A stretch of DNA of 64,000 nucleotides, from positions 84,247-148,246 of the forward strand of contig NZ_PDOA01000012.1 of assembly GCF_003116135.1 (NCBI RefSeq), read 5' to 3'. The notes beneath the pieces were generated by a model. The model did no database searches and was not told the origin of the DNA. It saw only the letters and a list, made by a program, of their open reading frames with translations. This document shows positions 1-8,602 of the stretch, in pieces. Origin of the DNA: Teichococcus aestuarii. Lineage in GTDB: Bacteria; Pseudomonadota; Alphaproteobacteria; Acetobacterales; Acetobacteraceae. Made by a program: the position numbers and the translations under genes. Every line of letters starts with the position of its first letter. Positions within the stretch are counted from its first letter, which is position 1.

Positions 1-212
1 TCGCGCCGGCCGGCACCCCGGAGGAGGTCGTGAACGCGCTGAACCAGGCGGTGAACAAGGTGGTGCGCATGCCCAATGTCCAACAGCGCTTCACCGAGCT
101 TTCGGTCCAGCCGCGCTCCGACAGCACGCCCGCCAGTGCCGCGGCCTGGCTCCGGTCGGAGATGGCGAAATGGGAGCCGCTGGTCCGGGAGAGCGGCATC
201 ACGGCGAACTGA
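1..212 (+). CDS. Bug/TctC-family tricarboxylate receptor, C-terminal fragment
   Basis: The reading frame is open from base 3 and ends at a TGA at 210-212, so only the last 69 or so residues of the protein are in the window. The visible sequence includes APAGTPEEVVNALNQAVNKV, the helix found near the C-terminus of Bug/TctC extracytoplasmic solute receptors, and ends in the usual short hydrophilic tail with WLRSEMAKWEPLV. These receptors bind carboxylates or sugar acids in the periplasm, some working with TctAB membrane subunits and many as orphans. No TctA or TctB follows, so this one is probably an orphan. The substrate cannot be inferred. A second, complete member of the family lies at 55980-56951. 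Confidence 0.85.
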   Translation, partial: APAGTPEEVVNALNQAVNKVVRMPNVQQRFTELSVQPRSDSTPASAAAWLRSEMAKWEPLVRESGITAN

Positions 213-253
213 GATCTGCCTCGGCCCTGTCCTGCGAAGGGGAGCCGTGGGCG

Positions 254-284
254 CCTGGCCGCCCGCCCGGGGCGGACGGCCAGG
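254..284 (+). terminator. Hairpin downstream of the TctC fragment, probable terminator
   Basis: CCTGGCCG (254-261) pairs perfectly with CGGCCAGG (277-284), and the loop itself can fold as CCGCC/GGCGG. It begins 42 bases after the stop codon of the receptor gene. No T-run follows, so its efficiency as an intrinsic terminator is uncertain. Confidence 0.45.
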
Positions 285-882
285 ATTGCCGCTTGCCGGG
301 CGCGCGAAGCCCATGTGGCTGGTGCTCCGGGCGGCGGCCCGGCCGAGGTCCGGCATTGCCTTGCGCGCGCCGGCTCCGGACCGGAGAGACATGCTGAATT
401 GAGGGATTGGCGTCCTCCCCCGTGATGCCCCCGGGGCGAGGCCAGGGCTGGATGCCGCCTGGATCAGCGGCCAGATCCTGCATCCGCAGCGTCCTCGGCA
501 GGAAAAGCGGGTTGGTGCAGAAGGCGAGGCAAGGCGGCCAAGCGGCGCCCTCTCCGACAGACCGTACGATGAACACTTCCCTGTTGTTCATCGCTGACAT
601 TGGCCTCGAACCGCCCCCGCGCTTTGTACGCGCGACGAAAGCGGCACAGGTGGAGTGTACGGCGCAGCAAATCCGAAGAGAAAAGCGGGCACCAGCCGGA
701 TAAACAAGTGAAAATATTATAGAATATTTCTGACGTCGACAAATATTTGTAGAATATTTTCTACAAGATGATGGATTTATTGATATAACTCAAATAAAGA
801 CCGTTTATCAAATCCTGTTGCACGGCAATTTTTATGATCTATAAAAGCCTGAAATATTAAATCTTCTTTGTAACGGAAACGA
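285..882. promoter_or_regulatory. Gene-free stretch with AT-rich regulatory region upstream of rfbC
   Basis: No convincing gene lies between 213 and 882; the open frames there have no family resemblance and odd composition. Bases about 700-880 are strikingly AT-rich for this genome. They hold two related dyads: AGAA-TAT-TTCT at 721-731, and a longer perfect one, TTGTAGAA-TATT-TTCTACAA, at 747-766. A GACGTC palindrome lies between them at 732-737. The stretch reaches to the rfbC start and probably contains its promoter and operators. Low GC could also mark transferred DNA. Confidence 0.5.
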
Positions 883-1470
883 ATGATGTCAGCCAGCCCG
901 GTCCAGCTTGTCCGTCCCAAACGCTTCGGGGACTCCCGGGGATGGTTCTCCGAAACCTGGAACAAGGAGCGCTTCGCGGCGGCCGGCCTGAAGCTGGAAT
1001 TCGTGCAGGACAATCATTCCCTCTCCGGCCAGGTCGGAACCTTGCGGGGCCTGCACTTCCAGACCCCGCCCTTCGCGCAGGACAAGCTCGTGCGTTGCCT
1101 GAGGGGGAAGATCTTCGACGTGGCGGTCGATATCCGGAAGGGCTCGCCGACCTATGGGCAGTGGGTGAGCCGCGTCCTCTCGGCCGAGAATGGCGAGCAG
1201 CTCCTGGTTCCCATCGGCTTCGCGCACGGGTTCATGACGCTGGAGCCGGATACGGAGGTCGCCTACAAGACCTCCAACTATTACGACCGAAATTGCGACA
1301 GCGGCCTGATGTGGAACGATCCCGACATCGCCATCGCGTGGCCGCTCGACGCCGCGGCCGCCATCCTGTCCGAGAAGGACCAGAAGCAGCCGTCGCTGCG
1401 CGGCTTCGACAGCCCCTTTGCCTATGACGGCCGGCCCCTGCTGCCGCTGGGAGATGCGCTGGTTCCCTGA
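883..1470 (+). CDS. rfbC: dTDP-4-dehydrorhamnose 3,5-epimerase
   Basis: The 195-residue product matches the RmlC cupin family in length and motifs. It has the N-terminal RPKRFGDSRGWFSETWN, the catalytic-His segment TLRGLHFQTPP (His58), the DIRKGSPTYGQW strand and IGFAHGFMTL. The enzyme epimerises dTDP-4-keto-6-deoxyglucose at C3 and C5 in the cytoplasm, the third step of dTDP-L-rhamnose synthesis for surface polysaccharide. Two adjacent ATG codons (883 and 886) could start it, and a purine-rich GGAAAC lies just upstream. rfbA follows 243 bases downstream on the same strand, but rfbB and rfbD are not in the window. The AT-rich upstream region suggests local control or recent acquisition. Confidence 0.93.
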   Translation: MMSASPVQLVRPKRFGDSRGWFSETWNKERFAAAGLKLEFVQDNHSLSGQVGTLRGLHFQTPPFAQDKLVRCLRGKIFDVAVDIRKGSPTYGQWVSRVLSAENGEQLLVPIGFAHGFMTLEPDTEVAYKTSNYYDRNCDSGLMWNDPDIAIAWPLDAAAAILSEKDQKQPSLRGFDSPFAYDGRPLLPLGDALVP

Positions 1471-1713
1471 GCGCCATGGTGGGGCGCCGCGATGCGGGCC
1501 AGCCCTTCGCCCGGTGCATTGGCCCAGCCCATGCCAGTCTGGCGGCGCCCCCGGCCGTGGCGGACACTCCGTTCCGGGGAGCGAGGAAGAGGGTGGCGCA
1601 GCCCCGCGCCACGCGGCTATAGCCGCCGCGTCTTCCGGAAGCCGGCCGGCAGCGAGCGCTTTGGGCGATGGCCCGATCAAATCCCCCGAGAGGCAAAGGA
1701 ATTCTGAGAGGCT

Positions 1714-2586
1714 ATGAAAGGTATCGTGCTCGCCGGAGGCTCCGGCACGCGGCTTCATCCGGCCACGCTGGCGGTCAACAAGCAGTTGCTGCCTGTCTAC
1801 GACAAGCCGATGGTCTACTATCCGATTTCCGTGCTGATGCTGGCGGGGATACGGGAAATCCTGGTCATCTCCTCGCCCGACTTCATCGAGATGTACAAGC
1901 GCCTGCTGGGCGATGGCAGCCAGTACGGCGTGTCTTTCAGCTATGTGGTCCAGGAGAAGCCGGAGGGGCTGGCACAGGCCTTCCTGCTGGGGCGGGAGTT
2001 CATCGGCGAGGACCCGGTCGCGCTGGTTCTGGGCGACAACATCTTCTACGGCGCCAACCTGTCCGCCATGGTGCAGCAGGCCGCGACGCGGACGGATGGC
2101 GCCACGGTCTTCGCCTATTACGTCGATGACCCGGAGCGCTACGGCGTCGTCGATTTCGACCCGACGGGCCGCGCCATCTCCATCGAGGAGAAGCCTGCCC
2201 AGCCGAAATCCAACTGGGCGGTCACGGGCCTCTACTTCTATGACAATGCCGTCATCGACATCGCGGCCTCCATCAAGCCTTCCAGCCGGGGCGAGCTGGA
2301 GATCACCGATGTCAACCAGCGCTACCTGGAAGCCGGCAAGCTGCAGGTGGAGCGCATGGGGCGGGGCTACGCCTGGCTCGACACAGGCACCCACGACTCC
2401 CTCCTGGATGCCAGCGAGTTCGTCCGCGCCATCCAGCAGCGCCAGGGCCTGCCGATCGCCTGTCTTGAGGAAGTGGCCTTCCTGAACGGCTTCATCGATC
2501 TCGACCAGCTGGAGCGGCGCGGCCACCTCTTCGCCAAGACGGCGTATGGCCAGCACCTGCTGCGCCTGGCCAAGACGCACCGATAA
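1714..2586 (+). CDS. rfbA: Glucose-1-phosphate thymidylyltransferase
   Basis: The 290-residue protein opens with the nucleotidyltransferase signature [18 protein letters not shown], followed by [16 protein letters not shown], the hallmark of RmlA. Further family motifs are [11 protein letters not shown] (metal-binding Asp), [23 protein letters not shown] and [24 protein letters not shown]. It makes dTDP-glucose from glucose-1-phosphate and dTTP, the first step of the dTDP-rhamnose pathway. Length equals that of the usual homotetrameric RmlA. It lies downstream of rfbC and probably shares its expression, though the 243-base gap could hold a separate promoter. Function is confident. Confidence 0.95.
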   Translation: MKGIVLAGGSGTRLHPATLAVNKQLLPVYDKPMVYYPISVLMLAGIREILVISSPDFIEMYKRLLGDGSQYGVSFSYVVQEKPEGLAQAFLLGREFIGEDPVALVLGDNIFYGANLSAMVQQAATRTDGATVFAYYVDDPERYGVVDFDPTGRAISIEEKPAQPKSNWAVTGLYFYDNAVIDIAASIKPSSRGELEITDVNQRYLEAGKLQVERMGRGYAWLDTGTHDSLLDASEFVRAIQQRQGLPIACLEEVAFLNGFIDLDQLERRGHLFAKTAYGQHLLRLAKTHR

Positions 2587-2614
2587 GGCGGTAGCTGCCC
2601 TTCCGGGGGGGCGG

Positions 2615-3292
2615 TCATCGCCGCCCCGGCCCGGGCGATGCTTCCGCGGCGCGCAGCCAGAGCGAAGCCTCGCCCGATCCCTCCGGGTCCGATGCCCGCG
2701 GGTGCGGGCGGGAGACGGAGGATGGCGCACGGGCCGCCGCGGTGCGGGAAGCGGGAGGCGGCTCACCCCGCATCGCCAGCAGGACGCGCTGCCGATAGGC
2801 TCCGCCGCGTTCAGCCTGGCCGGAATGGTAATGCGCCACGGCGCGCATCCAGTCGCCCTGGCGCTCCTTCAGCCGGCGCAGGAACCGCGCCGCATAGCGC
2901 GCATTGGCCTGGGGAGAAAAGGCTTCCTCCAGCGAGGCGAAAGCCTGCGGGTGATGGTGAAGGTTGATCTGCAGGCAGCCCACATCGATCAGGCGGACAC
3001 CTTCCATCTGCAGCCGGCGTACCTTGCGAAGCGCCTCGCCGCGTGTCTCGAAGGCATGGCCTTCGCCGCGGGCATTGACCGTCCAGGGCCAGGGCTCGAC
3101 ATTGCCGCGGCCCGTGCGCCGCCCGCTTTCCACCCGGCCCATGGCGGCCAGCAGGCCGCGCGGCAGCTCCTCTGCCCGCTCCGCGGCCCGGATGGCGGTA
3201 TTGCAATCGGCCGTCCCGGCCCAGGCGCCGGGCCAGCGGGCCAGCGCCAGCAGGACCGGGAGCAGAATCCGAAGAACAGGCACACATGTCAT
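2615..3292 (-). CDS. Secreted lytic transglycosylase (SLT-like domain)
   Basis: The predicted protein has about 225 residues from ATG 3292; an in-frame GTG at 3307 would add five residues. Residues 1-25 form a Sec signal peptide ending near GAWA. The mature part shows lysozyme-like SLT features: LLAAMGRVESGRR with the likely catalytic Glu, then PWTVNARGEGHAF, then VGCLQINLHHHPQAF and FSPQANARYAARFL. It should cut peptidoglycan glycan strands in the periplasm with 1,6-anhydro product formation. The C-terminal 45 residues are low-complexity Ala/Arg/Pro. Proteins of this type accompany secretion or conjugation systems in some genomes, but no such system is visible here. It is convergent with rfbA. 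Confidence 0.82.
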   Translation of the reverse strand: MTCVPVLRILLPVLLALARWPGAWAGTADCNTAIRAAERAEELPRGLLAAMGRVESGRRTGRGNVEPWPWTVNARGEGHAFETRGEALRKVRRLQMEGVRLIDVGCLQINLHHHPQAFASLEEAFSPQANARYAARFLRRLKERQGDWMRAVAHYHSGQAERGGAYRQRVLLAMRGEPPPASRTAAARAPSSVSRPHPRASDPEGSGEASLWLRAAEASPGPGRR

Positions 3293-3557
3293 GCGCCGAT
3301 GAGGCACAGGACGGATTAATTTTTCGCATAATCCTTCGGAGTTCTCCTGCCTCCGTCCCGGTGCCTGCGGCGGCCGCGGGAGACGGGCGCGCTGGCCTGT
3401 TCCTTGGATTCAACGCAAATCCAAGAAGAATTCATCAATAAAGACAAGCCAAAGCTTGGATATTTTTTCCGCCCGTCAGTCAACGAAAAGAGACGTCGGC
3501 CGTTCCTCTGCCATGCGGCACCCCGTGCCGTGACGAAAGAACAATGGGAGAGATCGC

Positions 3558-3989
3558 ATGCAGTCGAAAAGCATGGCCATGGTCCTTGCCGCGGCGCTGA
3601 TGGTGGCACCGGCCGCAATGGCGCAGCAGGGCACTGTCGGCTCGCCCTCCAACCCTGGGGGCGGTGGCACCACCATGGGTCAGGGCACTCCCGGCACCAC
3701 CACCACGCCCGGCCGGGTCGCGCCGCCTGACGTGGCGCCGAACCGCGGCGCGGCGGCGCCTGGCACCGACAACCCGCCCACCACGGCCACGCCGGCCGAG
3801 GGCGCCAACAGCTTCACCGAAGGCCAGGCGCGCAGCCGCATCGAGGCCGCCGGCTACACGGATGTTCAGGGGCTGCAGAAGGACGACAAGGGCGTCTGGC
3901 GCGGCCGTGCGATGCGCAACGGCCAGACGGCCGAAGTTGGCCTCGACTTCCAGGGCAATGTCGTGACCGGCAACGCCGCGCCCCGCTGA
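3558..3989 (+). CDS. Small secreted PepSY-like protein
   Basis: This 143-residue product has a clear signal peptide (hydrophobic residues 6-20, cleavage near AMAQQG). A Gly/Pro/Thr-rich linker (about residues 25-80) and one compact C-terminal domain follow. That domain has the pattern SFTEGQARSRIEAAGYTDV, then DDKGVWRGRAMRNGQ and VGLDFQGNVVT, the layout of small PepSY-like periplasmic domains common in Methylobacterium and Roseomonas relatives. GGGAGA upstream is a reasonable ribosome site. The function is not known. The gene for a stress-type protein follows 42 bases later on the same strand, so the two may be expressed together under envelope stress. Confidence 0.7.
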   Translation: MQSKSMAMVLAAALMVAPAAMAQQGTVGSPSNPGGGGTTMGQGTPGTTTTPGRVAPPDVAPNRGAAAPGTDNPPTTATPAEGANSFTEGQARSRIEAAGYTDVQGLQKDDKGVWRGRAMRNGQTAEVGLDFQGNVVTGNAAPR

Positions 3990-4031
3990 GCGCGCGCCGG
4001 CTTTTGACCTAGCACAAGAAGAGGAAACATC

Positions 4032-4694
4032 ATGGCCAGCAGGACTATTACCCGGCTCTTCGACACGCGCGAGCACGCCATGGCGGCGGTGCGCGACCTC
4101 GAGGCCGCGGGCTTCTCGCATGACGATGTCGGCATCGTCGCCAACGACGCCAAGCGCGACACCACCCCGGCGGTGGACCCCTCGACGGAACACCATTCCG
4201 AGGAGCATACCAAGTCGGGTGCCGGCATCGGCGCCACGCTGGGCACGCTGGTGGGCGGCGGCGCGGGGCTGGCGGCGGGCCTTGGCGCCCTGGCCATTCC
4301 CGGCATCGGGCCGGTGGTCGCGGCGGGCGCGCTGGTGGCGGCGCTGACCGGCGCCGGCGCGGGCGCGGCGGCGGGCGGCCTGCTCGGCAGCCTCACCGGC
4401 GCGGGCGTCAGCGAGGCGGATGCGCCCGTCTATGCCGAAAGCGTGCGCCGCGGCGGCAGCATGGTGACGGTACGCACCGACGACATGCGCGCCGTGGAGG
4501 CCGAGACCATCCTCGACCGCCACAGCCCGGTGGATGTGCGCAAGCGCGAGGCGGATTACCGCGCCGGCGGCTGGCAGGGTTACGACCCCGACGCCCCCGT
4601 GACCGACATTCCGGGCACGCCCTCCAGCCGCCATGTGGGCGGCGGCACGGCTTCCGGCATGACCGGCGCCGATCCGGCGGACCGCCGGATCTGA
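4032..4694 (+). CDS. YflT-like general stress protein with glycine-rich core
   Basis: The 220-residue product begins TRLFDTREHAMAAVRDLEAAGF, followed by HDDVGIVAND, matching the N-terminal domain of heat-induced stress proteins of the YflT/17M type. Residues about 65-125 are Gly/Ala-rich (GAGIGATLGTLVGGGAGLAAG and similar) and could form a glycine-zipper membrane-associated hairpin. The segment SVRRGGSMVTVRTDD, then AVEAETILDRHSPVDV, is a repeated-fold second domain typical of these proteins. A GAGGAAAC ribosome site sits close upstream of the ATG. The biochemical role of the family is unclear; expression under general stress is the usual finding. It is probably co-transcribed with the secreted protein before it. 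Confidence 0.75.
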   Translation: MASRTITRLFDTREHAMAAVRDLEAAGFSHDDVGIVANDAKRDTTPAVDPSTEHHSEEHTKSGAGIGATLGTLVGGGAGLAAGLGALAIPGIGPVVAAGALVAALTGAGAGAAAGGLLGSLTGAGVSEADAPVYAESVRRGGSMVTVRTDDMRAVEAETILDRHSPVDVRKREADYRAGGWQGYDPDAPVTDIPGTPSSRHVGGGTASGMTGADPADRRI

Positions 4695-4745
4695 AGCCTG
4701 GCGGGCCTGCCGGCGGCCGGCCCGCCGTCTGAGAAGGCGCAGCAG

Positions 4746-4772
4746 AGCCGGGGGAGGTCTTCCCCCGGCTTT
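4746..4772 (+). terminator. Intrinsic terminator between the stress gene and hemH
   Basis: AGCCGGGGGA (4746-4755) and TCCCCCGGCT (4761-4770) form a 10-bp perfect stem with a 5-base loop, followed by TT. It lies in the 85-base gap between two convergent genes and most likely ends the rightward stress-gene transcript. Confidence 0.6.
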
Positions 4773-4779
4773 CGGCGTT

Positions 4780-5817
4780 TCAGGCCCAGCCCGCCAGCTC
4801 CTGCCCGATGATGGCGCGCAGCAGATGGATGGCGTCCGGCGTGTCGTTCAGGCAGGGGATGAGGGTGAATTCCTCGCCGCCCGCGGCCATGAACTCCTGC
4901 CGCAATTCGTGGCCGATCTCGTCCAGCGTCTCGATGCAGTCCGCCAGGAAGCCCGGCGTAATGACGGCGATGCGGCGGATGCCGCGCCGCGGCAGGGCGG
5001 TGACGCGTTCATCCGTGTAGGGCTCCAGCCAGCGCTCCCGCCCGAAGCGGGACTGGAAGGTCATCGGGAATTCGCGGGCGGTCATCCCCAGCCGCCGGCG
5101 CAGCGCGAGCATGGTGCGGTTGCATTCCGCCGGATAGGGATCGCCCGCCTTCACGTAGCGGCGCGGCAGGCCATGGAAGGAAGCGAGCAGCAGCTCCGGC
5201 GGCCGCTCCAGCCCGGCCAGGCCGGCGCGGATGGAGCGTGCCAGCCCCTCGATGTAGAGCGGATGGTCGGGGAAGGAAGGCGCGATGCGGAGGGCGGGCT
5301 GCCGCCGCATCGTCATCAGCGCGCGGAAGGCGGCGTCGTTCACCGTGGCGGTGGTGGTGGCGCTGTACTGCGGGTAGAGCGGCACCACCAGGATGCGGTC
5401 GCACCCCGCGGCCTGCAACGCCTCCAGCCTGCTGGCGATGGAAGGGCGGCCGTAGCGCATGGCCCAGTCGATGCGCGGGCCGTTGGCGGGCAGGGCCTGG
5501 CGCAGCAGCTCCGCCTGGGCGCGGGTGTAGGTGCGCAGCGGCGATTCATCGGCCGCCTCGTTCCAGATGCGCCGGTAGGCGGCGCCGCTGCGGAAGGGCC
5601 GCGTCGTCAGGATCACGCCCTGGAGCAGCGGCTGCCACAGCCAGGGGTTCACCTCGATCACCCGCCGGTCGGAGAGGAACTCCGAGAGGTAGCGGCGCAC
5701 ATCGCCATAGCGGGTCGAGTCCGGCGTGCCGAGATTGACCAGCAGCACGCCGACCTGCCCGGCCGCGCGCGAGTGAGCGGCCGGCGCCGGGCGGAGGGAG
5801 AGGGGATGGTGGGTCAT
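4780..5817 (-). CDS. hemH: Ferrochelatase
   Basis: At 345 residues this matches bacterial ferrochelatases. Family features are GVLLVNLGTPDS near the start, the PLYPQYSATTTATVNDA segment, SFHGLPRRYVKAGDPYPAEC (with the conserved His) and the closing motif PGFLADCIETLDEIGHELR (with the conserved Glu residues). It inserts Fe2+ into protoporphyrin IX at the inner membrane, the last step of protoheme synthesis. Its ATG overlaps the hemC stop by four bases (ATGA), so the two are translationally coupled. Both lie next to the heme enzyme gene katA, which fits heme demand. The N-terminal 20 residues are rich in His/Pro/Arg and may be a variable extension. Confidence 0.95.
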   Translation of the reverse strand: MTHHPLSLRPAPAAHSRAAGQVGVLLVNLGTPDSTRYGDVRRYLSEFLSDRRVIEVNPWLWQPLLQGVILTTRPFRSGAAYRRIWNEAADESPLRTYTRAQAELLRQALPANGPRIDWAMRYGRPSIASRLEALQAAGCDRILVVPLYPQYSATTTATVNDAAFRALMTMRRQPALRIAPSFPDHPLYIEGLARSIRAGLAGLERPPELLLASFHGLPRRYVKAGDPYPAECNRTMLALRRRLGMTAREFPMTFQSRFGRERWLEPYTDERVTALPRRGIRRIAVITPGFLADCIETLDEIGHELRQEFMAAGGEEFTLIPCLNDTPDAIHLLRAIIGQELAGWA

Positions 5818-6809
5818 GCGAAGAGATCCGCCGGGCTGTCCGCCCGCAGGGAGGCGCCGAGCGCCGCGCCGAGCCGTTCCGCATCGGCCGGGGCGCCGCG
5901 CAGCGCGCGGCGCAGCAGGAAGGAGCCATCCTCCCGCGCCACCAGCGCCTCGAGATGCAGGGCGCCATCCGGGGTGAGGCTGGCATGTGCGCCGATGGGG
6001 GTGCGGCAGGAGCCATCCAGCGCCGCCAGCACGGCGCGCTCGGCCCGGGCGGCGAGATGGGTGGGGCTGTGGTCGATACCGGCCAGCCGTGCGCGCGTGG
6101 CGCTGTCGCCCGCGCGGGCGGTGACGGCGATGATGCCCTGGCCGGCGGCGGGCAGCATCTCCATGGTCGAGAGCGGGCGGGCGGCGCGGGCCTCCAGCTC
6201 CAGCCGCTGCAGCCCGGCCATGGCCAGCACCGTGGCGGCGTGGTCGCCCTCCTCCAGCCGGCGCAGGCGGGTCTGCACATTGCCGCGCAGCAGGCCGAAG
6301 CGGAGGTCAGGCCGCAGGTGCCGCAGCTGCGCCATCCGCCGGGCCGAGGCGGTGCCGATGCGCGCCCCGGACGGCAGGCCCGGCAGCGGGCCGCGCCGCT
6401 CCTCGGGCGGGCAGCCGGGGGCCAGCACCAGCGCGTCCCGCGCATCGGCGCGCGGCAGCACGGCGGCGATGACGAGGCCCGGCGGCAGTTCGGTCTCCAG
6501 GTCCTTCAGGCTGTGCACGGCGAAGGCCACGCGGCCGTCGAGCAGCGCCTCGTGGATCTCCTTGGCGAAGAGGCCTTTGCCGCCCAGATCGGCCAGGCGT
6601 CGTCGCTGCTCGGCGTCGCCGCTGGTCTGCATCGGCACGGGCTGCGCCTCGCCGGGCGCCACGCCGAGGGCCGCCAGCACGCGGCGGGTCTGCGCCAGGG
6701 CCAGCGGCGAGGCGCGGGTGCCGGCACGCAGCGGGGCCCCTGGGAAGGAGCGGGCGGGAACCAGGGAGGGGCGCGCCAGCGCCGGGGCGGCCTGGAGGGC
6801 AGCGGACAT
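5814..6809 (-). CDS. hemC: Hydroxymethylbilane synthase (porphobilinogen deaminase)
   Basis: The 331-residue product has the substrate-binding segments RAGTRASPLALAQTRRVLAAL, VHSLKDLETELPPGL and ARIGTASARRMAQLRHLRPD. It also has the cofactor-binding cysteine in LDGSCRTPIGAHASL, to which dipyrromethane is attached. It polymerises four porphobilinogens to hydroxymethylbilane in the cytoplasm. The N-terminus before the RAGTRAS motif is about 27 residues longer than in many homologues, so a later start is possible, but no good alternative with a ribosome site is evident. It is followed by hemH with a 4-base overlap. Confidence 0.95.
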   Translation of the reverse strand: MSAALQAAPALARPSLVPARSFPGAPLRAGTRASPLALAQTRRVLAALGVAPGEAQPVPMQTSGDAEQRRRLADLGGKGLFAKEIHEALLDGRVAFAVHSLKDLETELPPGLVIAAVLPRADARDALVLAPGCPPEERRGPLPGLPSGARIGTASARRMAQLRHLRPDLRFGLLRGNVQTRLRRLEEGDHAATVLAMAGLQRLELEARAARPLSTMEMLPAAGQGIIAVTARAGDSATRARLAGIDHSPTHLAARAERAVLAALDGSCRTPIGAHASLTPDGALHLEALVAREDGSFLLRRALRGAPADAERLGAALGASLRADSPADLFA

Positions 6810-6924
6810 CGGCAGGGATCCAGCAGCGAGGGGGAAAGAAGGGCCGGCCTGCCCGATGAGGCCGGCCGGCCCGCCCCCATGGTGGGCGGCAGGGGGTAGG
6901 CGCCGCCCGCGCCATGAGGCTTAG

Positions 6925-6971
6925 GCGGGAAGGGCACGGGCACGGACGGCCCGGGGGAAGGCCCTTCCCGC
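6925..6971 (-). terminator. Inverted repeat downstream of katA
   Basis: GCGGGAAGGGC (6925-6935) and GCCCTTCCCGC (6961-6971) are perfect 11-bp arms separated by 25 bases. It sits 13 bases after the katA stop and upstream of hemC, so it probably limits read-through from the catalase gene. No T-run is present, so the call is moderate. Confidence 0.45.
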
Positions 6972-6984
6972 GGTCCGGCGCGCC

Positions 6985-8493
6985 CTATCCGGCGGCGGCC
7001 TGGCCACCGACATCGGCCGCCGTGGTCGGCGCCGAGGCGGGCGCGGTGTGGATGCGCGCGATCGCCGCCGCCACGCCTTCCGCATAGGCCGGGTCGGCCC
7101 GGCGAAAGTGTTCCAGCTGCCGGTCGATGATGAAGCGCGGCACGCCCTGCATGGCGCCGGCGATGTTCTCGAAGAGCTGGCGCTGCTGGTCCGCCGTCAT
7201 CATCCGGAACAGCGTGCCGGGCTGGGCATAGTCGTCATTGCCCTCGCGGTGGCTGTAGTGGTCGGCGTCGCCGCTGATGCGCAGCGGCGGTTCCTTGGCG
7301 GCGGGCGCCTCGGCGGGGCCGCCGAAGGAGTTCGGCTCGTAGTAGTGGTCCGTGCCGCGCGGCGCGTCGAAGCGCATGGCGCCGTCGGCGTGGTAGGTGT
7401 TCACCGCCGCGTGCGGGCGGTTCACCGGCAGCGCCTCGTAATGGGTGCCGACGCGGTAGCGGTGCGCGTCCGCATAGGCGAAGATCCGGCCCTGCAGCAT
7501 CTTGTCCGGCGAGAAGCCGATGCCGGGGACGATGTTGGAGGGCGAGAAGGAGGATTGCTCGATCTCCGCGAAATAGTGCGCCGCGTTGCGGTTCAGCTCC
7601 AGCACGCCGACATCGATCAGCGGATAATCCGCGTGCGGCCAGACCTTGGTGAGGTCGAACGGGTTGTAGGGCGTCTTCTCCGCATCCGCCTCGGGCATGA
7701 TCTGCACCTGCATTTTCCAGCGCGGGAAGTCGCCGCGCTCGATCGCCTCGTACAGGTCGCGCTGCGCGCTCTCGCGGTCCTCGGCGATGACCGCGTTCGC
7801 CTCGCGGTTGGTCCAGGTGCGGATGCCCTGCATCGTCTTGAAGTGGAACTTCACCCAGTAGCGCTCGCCGGCATCGTTCCACAGCGAGAAGGTGTGGCTG
7901 CCATAGCCGTTGACGTGGCGGTAGCTCTGCGGCAGCCCGCGGTCGCTGAACAGGATGGTCACCTGGTGCAGGCTCTCGGGCGAGAGCGACCAGAAATCCC
8001 ACATCGCGGTGGGCGAGCGCAGATTGGTGGCCGGGTGGCGCTTCTGGGTGCGGATGAAGTCCGGGAACTTCAGCGGATCGCGGATGAAGAAGACGGGCGT
8101 GTTGTTGCCCACCAAATCCCAGTTGCCTTCCTCGGTGTAGAACTTGATGGCGAAGCCGCGCACGTCGCGCTCCGCATCGGCCGCGCCGCGCTCGCCGGCC
8201 ACGGTGGAGAAGCGCAGCAGCAGCTCGGTCTGGCTGCCGGGGCGGAACACCTTGGCGCGGGTGTATTTCGAGATGTCGCCGGTGACGGTCAGCGTGCCAT
8301 AGGCGCCGGAGCCCTTGGCGTGCACCACGCGCTCGGGGATGCGCTCGCGGTTCTGGTGCGCCAGCTTCTCGATCAGCTGGTAGTCCTGGAGCAGCAGCGG
8401 GCCGCGCGGCCCGGCGGAGAGGCTGTTCTGGTTGTCGGCGATGGGGGCGCCGGCGGTGGTCGTCAGGACGGGGCGTTGCGTCGGGTCGGACAT
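6985..8493 (-). CDS. katA: Monofunctional heme catalase
   Basis: This 502-residue protein is of the small-subunit (about 500-residue) catalase type. It shows the active-site segment [20 protein letters not shown] (distal His), the NADPH/heme-pocket strand [17 protein letters not shown] and the proximal heme motif [14 protein letters not shown] with its Tyr. It disproportionates H2O2 in the cytoplasm. The gene is divergent from oxyR across a 109-base intergenic region, which strongly suggests OxyR control. There is no signal peptide. The C-terminal 15 residues are low-complexity Ala/Thr. The gene symbol is by family convention only. Confidence 0.96.
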   Translation of the reverse strand: MSDPTQRPVLTTTAGAPIADNQNSLSAGPRGPLLLQDYQLIEKLAHQNRERIPERVVHAKGSGAYGTLTVTGDISKYTRAKVFRPGSQTELLLRFSTVAGERGAADAERDVRGFAIKFYTEEGNWDLVGNNTPVFFIRDPLKFPDFIRTQKRHPATNLRSPTAMWDFWSLSPESLHQVTILFSDRGLPQSYRHVNGYGSHTFSLWNDAGERYWVKFHFKTMQGIRTWTNREANAVIAEDRESAQRDLYEAIERGDFPRWKMQVQIMPEADAEKTPYNPFDLTKVWPHADYPLIDVGVLELNRNAAHYFAEIEQSSFSPSNIVPGIGFSPDKMLQGRIFAYADAHRYRVGTHYEALPVNRPHAAVNTYHADGAMRFDAPRGTDHYYEPNSFGGPAEAPAAKEPPLRISGDADHYSHREGNDDYAQPGTLFRMMTADQQRQLFENIAGAMQGVPRFIIDRQLEHFRRADPAYAEGVAAAIARIHTAPASAPTTAADVGGQAAAG

Positions 8494-8602
8494 TCTGGAA
8501 TTCCTCTCGGCAGGGTCCAGACTGTCTAGCTCGAGGGGATTGATCGGTTAAATCGATCTTCTATGTTGTTGCGATAGGCATGACCGAACGGCAACCACCC
8601 TC
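8494..8602. promoter_or_regulatory. katA-oxyR divergent promoter with LysR-type box
   Basis: The 109-base region between the two divergent genes contains GATCG-N7-CGATC at 8542-8558. This gives a T-N11-A pair (8544 and 8556), as in LysR-type operators. A second dyad, CTAT-N9-ATAG, follows at 8561-8577. The spacing does not match the full E. coli OxyR pattern of four ATAG/CTAT elements, so only the LysR-box character is claimed. Confidence 0.55.

Noticed and set aside
199..742. Open frames on both strands between tctC and rfbC
   Set aside because: No family resemblance, no ribosome sites and composition typical of chance frames in GC-rich DNA.
889..2766. A 625-codon open frame on the minus strand across rfbC and rfbA
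   Set aside because: It is antisense to two well-recognised genes. Its Arg/Gly/Pro-rich product has no family features and reflects the high GC.
8494..8602. A full four-element OxyR site (ATAG-N7-CTAT repeats)
   Set aside because: Only one CTAT/ATAG pair, with N9 spacing, is present. I kept only the LysR-type T-N11-A box.
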